Of a DNA stretch of 64,000 bases, positions 19,103 to 31,364 are shown one piece after another. Every line of letters begins with the position of its first letter. Within the stretch, counting starts at the first letter, position 1. Both the position numbers and the translations under genes were made by a program. The notes beneath the pieces were generated by a model. That model was not told where the DNA came from and made no database searches. It saw only the letters and a program-made list of their open reading frames with translations. The stretch lies in the NCBI GenBank assembly GCA_029961105.1, contig JASBVO010000012.1, positions 1 through 64,000 of the forward strand. Reading direction: 5' to 3'. This stretch comes from Micrococcus sp. Its GTDB lineage: Bacteria; Actinomycetota; Actinomycetes; Actinomycetales; Micrococcaceae.

Positions 19103-20805
19103 TTGGCGGCCGCCTTCTCTCCGAAGACCTCGGGTTCATGCTGCGGCGAGGTGGGCAGCAGCTCGGGGTGGTGCAGGTCGAGTGCCGGACGCTCCGAGCG
19201 GATGCGCGGCAGGGAGTGGAAGTTGTGCCGCGGCGGAGGGCAGGAGGTGGCCCATTCCAGCGAGCCACCGAAGCCCCACGGATCGTCCACGGTGATCTTC
19301 CGGCCCTTGCGCGCCGTGACGTACACGTTCCAGAAGAACGGGATCAACGAGGCGCCGAGGATGAAGGAGAACACGGTGGAGAACTGGTTCATCATGGTGA
19401 AGCCGTCCTCCACCATGTAGTCCGCGTAGCGGCGGGGCATGCCCATGACACCGAGCCAGTGCTGGATGAGGAAGGTGCCGTGGAAGCCGACGAACAGCAT
19501 CCAGAACTGGATCTTGCCCAGGCGCTCGTTGAGCATCTTGCCGGTGAACTTCGGCCACCAGAAGAAGAAGCCGGCGAACATCGCGAACACCACGGTGCCG
19601 AAGACCACGTAGTGGAAGTGGGCCACCACGAAGTACGTGTCCGAGACGTGGAAGTCCAGCGGCGGGGAAGCCAGGATGACACCGGTCAGACCGCCGAACA
19701 GGAAGGTCACCATGAAGCCGAGGCTCCACAGCATGGGGGTCTCGAAGGTGAGCGAGCCGCGCCACATCGTGCCGATCCAGTTGACGAACTTCACGCCGGT
19801 GGGCACGGCGATCAGCATGGTCATCAGCGAGAAGAACGGCAGCAGCACGGAGCCGGTGACGTACATGTGGTGGGCCCACACGGTCACGGACAGCGCGGCG
19901 ATGGCCGTGGTGGCGAACACCAGGGACTTGTAGCCGAAGATCGGCTTGCGGCTGAACACCGGGATGATCTCCGAGACGATGCCGAAGAACGGCAGCGCGA
20001 TGATGTACACCTCCGGGTGACCGAAGAACCAGAACAGGTGCTGCCACAGGATGGCCCCACCGTTCTCCGGGTCGAAGACGTGGCCGCCGAAGCGACGGTC
20101 CAGGCCCAGCGCGGCGAGAGCGGAAGCCAGCGGCGGGAAGGCCATGATGACCAGGATGCCGGTGATCAGCGTGTTCCAGGTGAAGATCGGCATGCGCCAC
20201 ATGGTCATGCCCGGAGCGCGCATCGTCAGGATGGTGGTGATGAAGTTGACGCCGCCCATGATGGTGCCGAAGCCCTGCAGGAACAGGCCGAAGACCCAGA
20301 GGTCACCGCCCACGCCCGGGGAGTACGTCGTGTTCGACAGCGGCGCGTAGGCGAACCAGCCGAAGGAGGCCGCACCCTGCGGGGTGAGGAACCCGGCAAC
20401 GGCGATCAGCGAGCCGAACAGGAAGAACCAGAACGCCAGGGCGTTCATCCGGGGGAACGACACGTCCGGCGCACCGATCTGCAGCGGCATGATGACGTTG
20501 GCGAACCCGATGAACAGCGGGGTCGCGAACATCAGCAGCATGATCGTGCCGTGCATGGTGAACAGCTGGTTGTACTGCTCCTTCGTCTGCAGCAGCTGCA
20601 TGCCCGGCTCGAAGAGCTCGGCGCGGATCAGCAGCGCCATGACGCCGCCGACGCAGAAGAAGATGAAGGACGTGATCAGGTACATGTACCCGATCGTCTT
20701 GTGGTCGGTGGTCGTCAGCCAGTTGACGACGATCCTGCCCTTGGAGACGGGGACCACGCGTGGCTGGGCCACCGCCTCGTCCGTGGCGTACTCATAGGTG
20801 GTCAT
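19099..20805 (-). CDS. ctaD: Cytochrome c oxidase subunit I
   Basis: The 568-residue catalytic subunit with twelve helices. [17 protein letters not shown] carries the CuB histidine and the cross-linked Tyr, [11 protein letters not shown] supplies the paired CuB histidines, and [15 protein letters not shown] holds the heme a3 and heme a ligands. It reduces oxygen to water while pumping protons. Its start codon overlaps the ctaC stop by one base (TGATG), which implies coupled translation in ctaC-ctaD-ctaF. Confidence 0.97.
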   Translation of the reverse strand: MTTYEYATDEAVAQPRVVPVSKGRIVVNWLTTTDHKTIGYMYLITSFIFFCVGGVMALLIRAELFEPGMQLLQTKEQYNQLFTMHGTIMLLMFATPLFIGFANVIMPLQIGAPDVSFPRMNALAFWFFLFGSLIAVAGFLTPQGAASFGWFAYAPLSNTTYSPGVGGDLWVFGLFLQGFGTIMGGVNFITTILTMRAPGMTMWRMPIFTWNTLITGILVIMAFPPLASALAALGLDRRFGGHVFDPENGGAILWQHLFWFFGHPEVYIIALPFFGIVSEIIPVFSRKPIFGYKSLVFATTAIAALSVTVWAHHMYVTGSVLLPFFSLMTMLIAVPTGVKFVNWIGTMWRGSLTFETPMLWSLGFMVTFLFGGLTGVILASPPLDFHVSDTYFVVAHFHYVVFGTVVFAMFAGFFFWWPKFTGKMLNERLGKIQFWMLFVGFHGTFLIQHWLGVMGMPRRYADYMVEDGFTMMNQFSTVFSFILGASLIPFFWNVYVTARKGRKITVDDPWGFGGSLEWATSCPPPRHNFHSLPRIRSERPALDLHHPELLPTSPQHEPEVFGEKAAAK

Positions 20806-21755
20806 CAGTTGTCTCCCTCACCTGTCAGGTCCTCGCCACCGGTCGGACCGCCAGACTCGCCGCGCAGGGTGCCGTCACCCTGGTTCTGGACCTGCGAGTC
20901 GCTCTGGCCGTCGGGGTTCTGGTTGGGGTTGCGGTTGTACTCGTCACCCAGGTGGCCGTCCTCCAGCTGCGACAGGTGCTCGCGGAACTCCGGCTCGGAG
21001 ACGACCTCCACGTTGAAGAGCATCTCGGAGTGGTACTCACCGCAGAGCTCGGCGCACTTGCCCTGGAAGCGTCCCTCCTCCTGGGGCGTCAGGTAGATGT
21101 AGTTGGTCTTGCCCGGGACCATGTCCAGCTTGCGCAGGAACGCCGGGATCCAGAACGAGTGGATGACGTCACGCGACTTCAGCTCGAACTCGACCGGGAC
21201 GTCCACCGGCAGGACCATGGTCGGCAGGGTCTCCTCGACGCCTTCGGTGCCGTTGAGCTGGGCCTGCACGCCGGCGAGGTGCTTCTCCTCGCCCTCATAC
21301 GTGTAGTTGAAGTCCCAGGCCCACTGCTTGCCGTAGACCTGGACGGTGAGCGGCGAGTCCTCGACCGGGGTGTCGACCGAGCGCTGGACGCGGTCGGTGA
21401 AGCCCCACAAGGTCAGGACCATGATGATCGGGATGACGGTGAACAGCGTCTCCAGCGGGACGTTGTAGGCCATCTGCCGCGGGTAGCCCTGGTCGTTCTT
21501 GCGACGTCGGTAGGCGACCATGCACCACAGCATCATGGCCCAGGCCGCCAGGCCCACGATCAGGGCGGCGATCCAGGAGTTGACCCACAGGTCGGTCAAC
21601 TGGGCGGACTGGTTCGTGGTCTCCCGCGTGCCCGGCAGCCAGCCACGCTGGACCTGCTCCGAGCAACCGGACAGGACCACGGCTGCCACGACGGCAAGCG
21701 CTCCCCCCTTCAGGAGACGCCTGCCACGGCTGCCGGCTTGATTCTGCGATCTCAC
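20805..21755 (-). CDS. ctaC: Cytochrome c oxidase subunit II
   Basis: A 316-residue subunit II lipoprotein. The signal peptide ends in the lipobox LSGC (about residues 28-31), two membrane helices follow (about 55-80 and 100-120), and then the CuA cupredoxin domain with [12 protein letters not shown]. It receives electrons from the bc1 cytochrome c. The Gln/Asn/Asp-rich C-terminal tail is of low complexity. It is the first gene of ctaC-ctaD-ctaF. Confidence 0.95.
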   Translation of the reverse strand: MRSQNQAGSRGRRLLKGGALAVVAAVVLSGCSEQVQRGWLPGTRETTNQSAQLTDLWVNSWIAALIVGLAAWAMMLWCMVAYRRRKNDQGYPRQMAYNVPLETLFTVIPIIMVLTLWGFTDRVQRSVDTPVEDSPLTVQVYGKQWAWDFNYTYEGEEKHLAGVQAQLNGTEGVEETLPTMVLPVDVPVEFELKSRDVIHSFWIPAFLRKLDMVPGKTNYIYLTPQEEGRFQGKCAELCGEYHSEMLFNVEVVSEPEFREHLSQLEDGHLGDEYNRNPNQNPDGQSDSQVQNQGDGTLRGESGGPTGGEDLTGEGDN

Positions 21756-21920
21756 AGACGGCCCTTCCTCTTCATCTCGAGTGCGAATGCCTCCTGTGAC
21801 GCATCATGCCGCGCCAGCATCTGGGCTGGGACGACGAAGCCACAGGGGGACCCCTAGGTTTACTACCTACTGTAGAGCTTACCGTCCGCATCGTGCGCCC
21901 CATGACACGCGCAGACGCGA

Positions 21921-21951
21921 AGTGCCCGGGCCCCACGGGGGCCCGGGCACT
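21921..21951 (-). terminator. Hairpin terminator after erpA
   Basis: Perfect 14-base arms with an ACG loop lie in the 234-bp gap between the ends of erpA and the start of ctaC, in the right place to end the erpA transcript. The rest of the gap (21756-21920) holds the ctaC upstream region, in which I see no convincing promoter. Confidence 0.75.
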
Positions 21952-21989
21952 GGTGCATCGCGCGGATTCGCGGACGAATCCTCAGTGGA

Positions 21990-22382
21990 TCAGTGGAAGG
22001 AATCGCCGCAGGCGCAGGACCCGCCGGCGTTGGGGTTGTCGATCGTGAAACCCTGCTTGGAGATGGTGTCCTCGAAGTCGATGGTGGCCCCGGTGAGGTA
22101 CGGGACGCTCATCTTGTCCACGATGACCTCGACGCCGTCGAAGTCCCGCAGCGTATCGCCGTCGAGTACGCGTTCGTCGAAGTAGAGCTGGTAGATCAGC
22201 CCGGAGCAGCCACCGGGCTGCACGGCCACCCGCAGGCGCAGGTCGGTGCGTCCCTCCTGTTCCAGCAGGGTGCGGACCTTCGTGGCCGCCACCTCGGTCA
22301 GGGCCACCTCGTGGGTGTCCAGGCCCTCGGCGGGCTGGGCGGTGGGGATCTCAGTCCCTGTTGCTTCTGCGGAAACGCTCAT
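21990..22382 (-). CDS. erpA: Iron-sulfur cluster insertion protein (A-type carrier)
   Basis: A 130-residue HesB/IscA family carrier. The three cluster cysteines are in QPGGCSGLIYQLYFDE and in SCACGDSFH at the C-terminus. It hands Fe-S clusters to target proteins. The neighbouring respiratory complex contains a Rieske protein, so the location fits. Placement beside ctaC is common in Micrococcaceae. Confidence 0.93.
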   Translation of the reverse strand: MSVSAEATGTEIPTAQPAEGLDTHEVALTEVAATKVRTLLEQEGRTDLRLRVAVQPGGCSGLIYQLYFDERVLDGDTLRDFDGVEVIVDKMSVPYLTGATIDFEDTISKQGFTIDNPNAGGSCACGDSFH

Positions 22383-22496
22383 GATCGCTCCTTCGTCTGC
22401 GCGTCTACTCCCCGGCGGGCTCGGCAGAACGCCGCTCCGCCGTCACCGGTGCCAACAGCGTGGCAGCCCGGAACATTCCCGGCCGGTCCGTCGAGT

Positions 22497-23870
22497 CTAG
22501 GCTCCGGTGCCGAGCCGTACCAGTAGCAGGGCCTCGGCCAGCACGGCGTTGCGGAAGTCCCCGAGGTGCAGGGACTCATTGGCCGAGTGCGCGCGGGAGT
22601 CCGGGTCCTCGACCCCGGTGATCAGCAGCGTCGCCTCGGGGAAGACCTCGACGAGGTCCGCCGTGAAGGGGATCGACCCGCCGATCCCGGTCTCCACCGG
22701 TTCCACGCCCCAGGCGTCCCGCAGCGAGGCCAGCATCGCCTGGGCGGCCGGGGCCGTCGTGTCGGTGGCGAAGGGCTGGCCGGTCTCCCCCGGCTCGAAG
22801 ATGACCTCGGCGCCGAATAGGTCCTGGCCCATCACGTGGTCCCGGACCGCCGCCATGGCCTGGCCCGGGTCCATGCCCGGGCCGAGGCGCAGGCTGAACT
22901 TGGCGCGCGCCTCGGGCTGCAGGGTGTTCGAGGCGACCTCCAGTCGCGGTACGTCCGTGCCGATGATGCTCAGCGCCGGCCGGTTCCACAGCCGGTCCGC
23001 CAGGGGGCCGCTGCCGGCCAGGCGCACGGACTCCAGCACGGAGGCATCGGCCCGGTAGTCCGCCTCCGGGTACTCGATCGTGGCGTGGTGCCGTTGGTCC
23101 AGGCCGGCGACCGCCACGTTGCCCTGCTCGTCGTGCAGGGTGGCGACGAGCCGGGCGAGCAGCGTGGGGGCGTCCAGGACGGGGCCGCCGTACATGCCGG
23201 AGTGCACGGCGTGGTCGAGCACGCGCACGCCGATCACCCCGTCCACCAGCCCCCGCAGGGAGGTGGTCAGCGCGGGCACGCCGACCTTCCAGTTGCCGGA
23301 GTCGGCCACCACGATGACGTCCGCGGCCAGCTTGTCCCGGTGCTTGTCCAGGAACGCCCGGAACGTGGGCGAGCCGGCCTCCTCCTCCCCCTCGATGAAG
23401 AAGGTGACGCCGATGCCGGTGTCCGCTCCGGCGTCGAGCAGGGCCCGGCACGCGGTGAGGTGGACCATGATGCCGGCCTTGTCATCGGCCGCGCCGCGGC
23501 CGAAGAGCCGGCCGTCCCGCTCGACGGCGGTGAACGGCTCGGTGTGCCACAGGGACCGGTCCCCCACCGGCTGGACGTCATGGTGGGCGTAGAGCAGGAC
23601 GGTGGGCTGGCCCGGTGCCGCCGGCCGGCGCCCGACGACGGCCGGTCCCCCGCCGTCCTCCGCCAGGACCTCGACGTCGTCCAGGCCCAGGCCGCGGACC
23701 AGGTCGGCGACTGTGCGTGCCGAGCGCTCCAGGGGTTCACGGTCGAAGGAGTCCCAGGCGATGCCGGGAATGGCCACGAGGTCCTCGAGGGTGGCGATCG
23801 CCTGCGGCATCAGCGCGTCCACGGCGTCGGAGAGACGGGAGATCAGGTCACGGTCAGGCTGTTCTGGCAT
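22497..23870 (-). CDS. M20 family dipeptidase/peptidase
   Basis: A 457-residue zinc peptidase of the M20 family. The metal and catalytic residues are visible in LLYAHHDVQPVG (His/Asp), RGAADDKAGI (bridging Asp), FIEGEEEAGSP (general-base Glu and ligand) and DLAHSANESLHL-like RAHSANE near the end (last His). A dimerisation domain occupies about residues 200-310. The start is the ATG at 23870; longer frames run into unrelated sequence. It probably trims dipeptides or N-acylated amino acids in the cytoplasm. Confidence 0.9.
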   Translation of the reverse strand: MPEQPDRDLISRLSDAVDALMPQAIATLEDLVAIPGIAWDSFDREPLERSARTVADLVRGLGLDDVEVLAEDGGGPAVVGRRPAAPGQPTVLLYAHHDVQPVGDRSLWHTEPFTAVERDGRLFGRGAADDKAGIMVHLTACRALLDAGADTGIGVTFFIEGEEEAGSPTFRAFLDKHRDKLAADVIVVADSGNWKVGVPALTTSLRGLVDGVIGVRVLDHAVHSGMYGGPVLDAPTLLARLVATLHDEQGNVAVAGLDQRHHATIEYPEADYRADASVLESVRLAGSGPLADRLWNRPALSIIGTDVPRLEVASNTLQPEARAKFSLRLGPGMDPGQAMAAVRDHVMGQDLFGAEVIFEPGETGQPFATDTTAPAAQAMLASLRDAWGVEPVETGIGGSIPFTADLVEVFPEATLLITGVEDPDSRAHSANESLHLGDFRNAVLAEALLLVRLGTGA

Positions 23871-23954
23871 GCGCCCAGCGTACCGATGCGGGCCAGCCGG
23901 TGGCACGGGTCCACCCTGGCCCACGAGTGAGGTCCGACAACCTAGACTGGACGG

Positions 23955-24545
23955 GTGTTTGGACGCAAGAAGACCTCCGAGACCCCTGCCGCCGAGACGC
24001 CCCTGGCGACCGCCGAGGAGGTCAGCGCTGCCCGACGGCAGAAGAAGGGGCCGACCCCCACGCGCGCCGAGCGGGAGGCGGCCCGCCGTCGGCCGCTGGT
24101 GCCGGACGACCGCAAGGCCGCCCGCGCGGCGTCCCGGGAGGCCGAGGCCGCCGAGCGGCAGAAGATGCGGATGGCCATGGAGACCGGCGACGAGCGGCAC
24201 ATGCCGCTGCGGGACCGTGGCCCGCAGAAGCGCTACGCCCGGGACTTCGTGGACGCCCGCACCGGCCTGGGCGAATGGCTGATGGTCATCGTGCTGGTCT
24301 ATGTGTTCATGGCGTTCCTGCCCAGCACGGACCTGCAGCTGTGGCTGACGTTCTCCCTGTGGGCGCTCGTGCTGCTGGTGGTCCTGGAGGGCGTCCTGGT
24401 GTCCTTGCAGCTGAAGCGGCGCCTGACGGACAAGTTCGGCGGGGTCGAGCGGGGCGTGCGCTGGTACGGCGTCATGCGCGCCATGCAGTTGCGTCGGCTG
24501 CGGCTACCCAAGCCGCAGGTCAAGCGCGGCCAGTACCCCGCCTGA
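23955..24545 (+). CDS. DUF3043 membrane protein
   Basis: A 196-residue actinobacterial protein. The charged N-terminal half is rich in Arg, Lys and Glu, with the signature GPTPTRAEREAARRRPLV. Two adjacent helices follow (about 100-140: LGEWLMVIVLVYVFMAFL and LWALVLLVVLEGVLVSL), and then a basic C-terminus. GTG start at 23955. Function unknown. It is convergent with pyrD, 9 bp away. Confidence 0.85.
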   Translation: MFGRKKTSETPAAETPLATAEEVSAARRQKKGPTPTRAEREAARRRPLVPDDRKAARAASREAEAAERQKMRMAMETGDERHMPLRDRGPQKRYARDFVDARTGLGEWLMVIVLVYVFMAFLPSTDLQLWLTFSLWALVLLVVLEGVLVSLQLKRRLTDKFGGVERGVRWYGVMRAMQLRRLRLPKPQVKRGQYPA

Positions 24546-24554
24546 CCGGACCGC

Positions 24555-25643
24555 TCAGCGTCCCCGCGCCAGCTCGCGGTTGATCCGGGCGGCCCAGAAC
24601 GGCCCCTCGTAGAGGAACGCGGTGTAGCCCTGGACCAGGTCCGCCCCGAGGTCGAGCCGCTGCTGCACGTCGGCACCCGTGGTCACTCCGCCGACGGACA
24701 CCAACGCCACCGATTCCGGCAGGCCGGCCCGCAGCCGGCGCAGCACCGCCAGGGACCGGTCCTTCAGCGGCGCGCCGGACAGTCCGCCGGCGCCCATGGC
24801 CTCCACCTCGGCCGCCGGCGTGAGCAGGCCCTCGCGGCTGATGGTCGTGTTGGTGGCGATGACCCCGTCCAGTCCCAGCTCGACGGCCAGCGCGGCCACG
24901 GCGTCGATGTCCTCGTCCGCGAGGTCCGGCGCGATCTTCACGGCCAGCGGGACGTGCCGGCCGGTCGTCCGGTCCGCCGTGGCCCCCACCTCGGCGAGCA
25001 GGGGCGCCAGGGCCTCGATGTCCTGCAGCTGGCGCAGCCCCGGGGTGTTCGGCGAGGAGACGTTGACCACCAGGTAGTCGGCGTGGATGGCCAGGGCGGC
25101 AGTCGAGACCAAGTAGTCCCGGGTGGCGTCCGCCAGCGGCACGGCCTTCGTCTTGCCGATGTTGATCCCCAGCACGGGGCGGCGCCGGCCGAACCGCCGG
25201 GTCAGCGTCCTACGGGTGGCCTGCAGCCGGGGGGCGACGGCGGCGGCGCCGTCGTTGTTGAAGCCCATCCGGTTGATCAGGGCGCGGTCCTCGACCAGAC
25301 GGAAGAGCCGCGGCGCCGGGTTGCCCGGCTGCGCCTGCCCGGTGATCGTGCCGACCTCGATGTGGCCGAAGCCCAGGTCCGCCAGCGCCGCCGTGCCCAG
25401 TCCCTGCTTGTCGAACCCGGCGGCCAGCCCGAAGGGCGAGGGGAACTCCAGCCCCATGACCCGGGTGGACAGCGACCGGTGCGGACGGGTGGCCCGGCGC
25501 AGGGCGGCCGAGACACCGGTGGCCTCGGTCGCCCGGATCATGCTGAAACCGGCATGGTGGGCCCTCTCGGCGTCCATGCCCTTGAAGAAGGCGTTGAAGA
25601 AGGCCGGGTAGACGCGGGGCAGGGTGAGATCGGGCTGGGGCAT
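24555..25643 (-). CDS. pyrD: Dihydroorotate dehydrogenase (quinone)
   Basis: A class 2 enzyme of 362 residues that oxidises dihydroorotate to orotate and reduces menaquinone at the membrane. Visible features are the N-terminal helical extension (VYPAFFNAFFKGMDAERAHHAGF) that contacts the membrane, VNVSSPNTPGLR with the catalytic Ser, and the FMN-binding SVGGVTTGAD near the end. The start ATG at 25643 matches the family N-terminus. It sits apart from other pyr genes. Confidence 0.95.
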   Translation of the reverse strand: MPQPDLTLPRVYPAFFNAFFKGMDAERAHHAGFSMIRATEATGVSAALRRATRPHRSLSTRVMGLEFPSPFGLAAGFDKQGLGTAALADLGFGHIEVGTITGQAQPGNPAPRLFRLVEDRALINRMGFNNDGAAAVAPRLQATRRTLTRRFGRRRPVLGINIGKTKAVPLADATRDYLVSTAALAIHADYLVVNVSSPNTPGLRQLQDIEALAPLLAEVGATADRTTGRHVPLAVKIAPDLADEDIDAVAALAVELGLDGVIATNTTISREGLLTPAAEVEAMGAGGLSGAPLKDRSLAVLRRLRAGLPESVALVSVGGVTTGADVQQRLDLGADLVQGYTAFLYEGPFWAARINRELARGR

Positions 25644-25666
25644 GACTCCATCGTAGGCTGGCGTGC

Positions 25667-26731
25667 ATGTCCTCCCTGCCAGCCACCCGGGATGCACCGG
25701 AGACCCCGGACGAGCCACGGCCCGCCCAGGAACCCCTCACCGGCCCCGGCGGCGAGCTGTTGGCGGACTCCCCGCCCGGCGAGTGGGTCCCGGACGTGCT
25801 GGACGGGTTCGAGCGCCTGACGATCCCGCTGGAGGTGGACGAGGAGGGCCCCAACGCGGCCACGCTCGTCCGCCCGGCCCGCCGGGACCGGGATACCGGC
25901 CCGGACCGGCACCGGATTCCCCTGCTGTACGTCCACGGCTGGTCCGACTACTTTTACAACGCGCCGCTGGCCAGGATGTTCGAGGAGCGCGGTTATGCCT
26001 TCCACGCCCTGGACCTGCGCAAGTACGGCCGGTCGCTGCGGCCGGGCCAGACGCCCGGCTGGGCCGAGAGCCTGCAGGTCTACGACGACGAGATCGGCTC
26101 GGCGCTGCGCCTGATCGCCGCGGACTACCCCGAGCTGCCGGTGCTCATGGGCCACTCCACCGGCGGGCTCACGCTCTCGCTGTGGGCGGACCGGCATCCG
26201 GGCCGGTCCCGGGCCCTGGTGCTGAACAGCCCGTGGCTGGAGATGCAGGGGTCCTCCCTGGTCCGGCTGATGGCCCAGGCCGTGCTGGACCCGGTGGCCC
26301 GGCTGCAGCCGAAGAGCTTCCTGAAGCTGCCGCGCGTGGACCACTACTGGCGGTCCATCTCCGACGAGGCCCACGGCGACTGGACGCTGCACCCGCTCTG
26401 GCGGCCCCGGCACTCCTTCGAGGTGCCCAGCGGCTGGCTGCAGGCCGTGATGGCCGGGCACGCCCGGGTGGCGGCCGGCCTGGGACTGACGGAGCCGGTC
26501 TACGTGATGCTGTCCGACCGCACCGTCTTCGGCACGAAGTGGGCTGAGGACATGACGGCCGCGGACGTCGTGCTGGACGTCGAGGTCCTCGCCCAGCGGG
26601 CCACCCGGCTGGGCCGGCACGTCACCGTGGTCCGGCATCCCGGCGCGCTGCACGACGTGATGGCCTCCGCCGAGCCGATCCGCCGCAACGCCGCCGGGGA
26701 GATGTTCGCCTGGCTGGCCGCCTACGCCTGA
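25667..26731 (+). CDS. Alpha/beta hydrolase (serine lipase/esterase-like)
   Basis: A 354-residue alpha/beta hydrolase. The oxyanion region is [10 protein letters not shown] (89-98), the nucleophile elbow is GHSTGG (Ser 164) and a late HPGALHDVM supplies the His. Such actinobacterial proteins resemble monoacylglycerol-lipase-like hydrolases. The substrate is unknown. The ATG is 23 bp from the divergent pyrD start, and its 3' end overlaps uppS by 10 bp. Confidence 0.88.
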   Translation: MSSLPATRDAPETPDEPRPAQEPLTGPGGELLADSPPGEWVPDVLDGFERLTIPLEVDEEGPNAATLVRPARRDRDTGPDRHRIPLLYVHGWSDYFYNAPLARMFEERGYAFHALDLRKYGRSLRPGQTPGWAESLQVYDDEIGSALRLIAADYPELPVLMGHSTGGLTLSLWADRHPGRSRALVLNSPWLEMQGSSLVRLMAQAVLDPVARLQPKSFLKLPRVDHYWRSISDEAHGDWTLHPLWRPRHSFEVPSGWLQAVMAGHARVAAGLGLTEPVYVMLSDRTVFGTKWAEDMTAADVVLDVEVLAQRATRLGRHVTVVRHPGALHDVMASAEPIRRNAAGEMFAWLAAYA

Positions 26732-27525
26732 ACGGCCCCGGAGCGGTCCACCGCTCCCCCGTACCGGCGGTCGCGGCGGGCATAGACCTCGACGGCGTCC
26801 CACAGGGTGGTGCGGTCCACGTCCGGCCACAGCGTATCCAGGAAGACGAGCTCGGCGTAGGCGGACTGCCAGAGCAGGAAATTGGAGAGCCGCTGCTCCC
26901 CGGAGGTGCGCAGGAACAGGTCCACGTCCGGCACGTCCGGCTCGTCGAGGTGGCGGGTGATGGTCTCCTCCCGGATGCCGGCGGCGGAGAGGCGACCGGC
27001 CTCGACCTCGCGGGCGATGTCCTTCACGGCGTCGGTGATCTCTGCCCGCGAACCGTAGTTCACGCACATCGTGAGCTGGCACCGGGTGTTCTGCCGCGTC
27101 TGCTCCTCTGCGACGAGCAGTTCGTCCACCACGGACTTCCACAGCCGGGGCCGGCGGCCGTTCCACCGGATCCGGACGCCCCAGGAGTCCAGGGTGTCCC
27201 GCTGGCGGCGCAGCACGTCCCGGGAGAAACCCATCAGGAAGCGCACCTCCTCCGGGGAGCGCTTCCAGTTCTCGGTGGAGAAGGCGTAGACGGTCACGTA
27301 CTCGATGCCCAGCTGCACGGCACCGGCCATGACGTCGAGCAGGGCGGCCTCCCCGGCGCGGTGGCCCTCGGTCCGGGGCAGTCCGCGCTGGTTGGCCCAG
27401 CGGCCGTTGCCGTCCATCACGATCGCCACGTGCCGGGGCACGAACCTCGGGTCCATCGCCGGCGGTTGCGCTCCGGTCGGGTGCGGGTACGGCTCCTGGA
27501 CGGTGCGGGCAGGTCGACGGGGCAT
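26722..27525 (-). CDS. uppS: Isoprenyl transferase (undecaprenyl/decaprenyl diphosphate synthase)
   Basis: A 267-residue cis-prenyltransferase. VMDGNGRWA contains the catalytic Asp (38), followed by the family GHRAG block; [21 protein letters not shown] and the later FLDTLWPD are the remaining conserved regions. It builds the polyprenyl carrier for cell-wall synthesis. It is downstream of recO in the same direction with a 7-bp gap, the usual actinobacterial order era-(leuA)-recO-uppS. Confidence 0.95.
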   Translation of the reverse strand: MPRRPARTVQEPYPHPTGAQPPAMDPRFVPRHVAIVMDGNGRWANQRGLPRTEGHRAGEAALLDVMAGAVQLGIEYVTVYAFSTENWKRSPEEVRFLMGFSRDVLRRQRDTLDSWGVRIRWNGRRPRLWKSVVDELLVAEEQTRQNTRCQLTMCVNYGSRAEITDAVKDIAREVEAGRLSAAGIREETITRHLDEPDVPDVDLFLRTSGEQRLSNFLLWQSAYAELVFLDTLWPDVDRTTLWDAVEVYARRDRRYGGAVDRSGAVQA

Positions 27526-27532
27526 GGGGTCC

Positions 27533-28324
27533 TCAGCGGTGGCGGTCGGAGTCCTGGCCCATCACGGACAAGGACTTCAGGTGACGTTCCAGGTGGAACT
27601 GGAGGTACCCCGCCACGATACCGGCCGCTTCGCGGCGGGAGGCCTCCGGCGCGGCGTCCGCGGTCCTCCAGTCCCCCGAGAGCAGGGCCGCGAGCAGCTC
27701 GACGGACTGGGGGGCCGGCGTCGAGGAGCCCGGGGGCCGACAGTCGTCGCAGACGCTGCCCCCGAGGGTGACGTTGACCGAGCGGTGCGGCCCCGGCGCC
27801 CCGCACCGGGCACAGTCGGTGAAGCTCGGTGCCCAGCCCGCCGTCGCCAGGGCCCGCAGCAGGTACGAGTCCAGCAGTAACCGTGGGGCGTGGGCGCCGC
27901 GGGCCAGGGCGGCGAGTGCGCCGTGCAGCAACCGGTACTGGCTCGGCGCCTCGACCCCGCCGCCGTGTTCCCCGACCTCGGCCACCGTCAGCCGTTCGGC
28001 GGTCTCCACCATGGCCGAGGCCGCCGCGTAGGCGTCGTAGTCCCCGGCGATCGCGGTGCCGTAGGGGGTCACGGACTGGGCCTGGGTGATGATGTCCAGG
28101 TTCCGGCCGCGGACGAGCTGGAGCCGGGAGAGCATGAACGGCTCCAGGGTGGCCCCGAACTTCGAGGTGGTCCGGCGGACCCCCTTGGCCACAGCCCGCA
28201 CCTGGCCGTGGCCGGGGGTCAGCAACACGATGATGCGGTCGGCCTCACCGAGCTTGTAGGTGCGCAGCACCAGGGCGTCGGTGCGGTAGCTGTTGGCGGC
28301 ATAGCCGCCGCCCCGGGCCGCCAT
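27533..28324 (-). CDS. recO: DNA repair protein RecO
   Basis: A 263-residue RecO. An N-terminal OB-fold ([23 protein letters not shown]) is followed by a helical domain. A zinc site of four cysteines lies around residues 170-195 (CARCG ... CDDC). It loads RecA with RecR at gaps. It lies between leuA (9 bp away) and uppS. Confidence 0.95.
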   Translation of the reverse strand: MAARGGGYAANSYRTDALVLRTYKLGEADRIIVLLTPGHGQVRAVAKGVRRTTSKFGATLEPFMLSRLQLVRGRNLDIITQAQSVTPYGTAIAGDYDAYAAASAMVETAERLTVAEVGEHGGGVEAPSQYRLLHGALAALARGAHAPRLLLDSYLLRALATAGWAPSFTDCARCGAPGPHRSVNVTLGGSVCDDCRPPGSSTPAPQSVELLAALLSGDWRTADAAPEASRREAAGIVAGYLQFHLERHLKSLSVMGQDSDRHR

Positions 28325-28333
28325 CCGCTGCCC

Positions 28334-30356
<2,023 letters not shown>

Positions 30357-30398
30357 GTGGTCAGCCTAGCATCGTCCACGCCGCACGCCGGGAAGGGG

Positions 30399-31364
30399 TC
30401 AGAACCCCAGCCGGCCCAGTTGCTTGGGGTCCCGCTGCCACTCCTTGGCCACCTTGACCCGCAGGTCCAGGTAGACCGGGGTGCCCAGAAGCCGCTCGAT
30501 CGAGGTCCGGGCCTGGGAGCCGATCGCCTTGAGCCGGGATCCGCCCTTGCCGATGATGATCGCCTTCTGGCTGTCCCGCTCGACGAACACGTTGGCGTGC
30601 ACGTCCAGCAGCGGCCTGTCCTCGGGCCGGCCCTCGCGGGGATTCATCTCCTCGACCACGACGGCCACGGAGTGCGGCAGTTCGTCCCGCACTCCCTCCA
30701 GGGCCGCCTCGCGGATCAGTTCGGCGACCATGACCGCCTCCGGCTCGTCCGTGAGCTCGCCGCCGGGGTAGAGCGGCGGGGAGACCGGCAGCTGCCCGGC
30801 CAGCACCTCGGCCACGTCCTCGACCTGGTGCCCCTTGACCGCCGAGACGGGCACGACGGCGGCGAAGCCGGCCCCGCCGTTCTCCGGGCCCAGGACCTCG
30901 TCCCCCAGGGCCGTGACGGCCAGCAGCTGGGCGGCGACCTGCTCCGGGCCCACCTTGTCCGTCTTAGTCACCAGCGCGACCACCGGCCGGCGGTTCAGCA
31001 GCGCCAACTGGCCGGCGATGTAGCGGTCCCCCGGCCCGATCCTCTCATCTGCCGGGATGCAGAACCCGACTGCGTCGACCTCGCCCAGTGTCTCGGCCAC
31101 CAGGTCATTGAGCCGCTGTCCCAGCAGCGTCCGCGGCCGGTGCAGTCCGGGCGTGTCCACCAGCACCAGCTGGAACGCGTCGCGGTGGACGATGCCGCGG
31201 ATGGTGTGCCGGGTGGTCTGCGGCTTGGACGAGGTGATGGCCACCTTCTCCCCCACCAGGGCGTTGGTCAGCGTGGACTTGCCGGCGTTCGGGCGCCCCA
31301 CGAGGGAGACGAATCCGGCCCGGAAGCCCTCCGGTACGGCGCTGGGATCGAGCAGGTTGGTCAT
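30399..31364 (-). CDS. era: GTPase Era
   Basis: A 321-residue Era. The GTPase domain has GRPNAGKS (23-30), TTRHT in switch I, DTPG and TKTD. The C-terminal KH domain includes IGKGGSRLKAIG. It binds the 3' end of 16S rRNA and assists 30S maturation. Its ATG overlaps the stop of the CBS-domain gene by 4 bp, in the standard ybeY-CBS-era order. Confidence 0.96.
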   Translation of the reverse strand: MTNLLDPSAVPEGFRAGFVSLVGRPNAGKSTLTNALVGEKVAITSSKPQTTRHTIRGIVHRDAFQLVLVDTPGLHRPRTLLGQRLNDLVAETLGEVDAVGFCIPADERIGPGDRYIAGQLALLNRRPVVALVTKTDKVGPEQVAAQLLAVTALGDEVLGPENGGAGFAAVVPVSAVKGHQVEDVAEVLAGQLPVSPPLYPGGELTDEPEAVMVAELIREAALEGVRDELPHSVAVVVEEMNPREGRPEDRPLLDVHANVFVERDSQKAIIIGKGGSRLKAIGSQARTSIERLLGTPVYLDLRVKVAKEWQRDPKQLGRLGF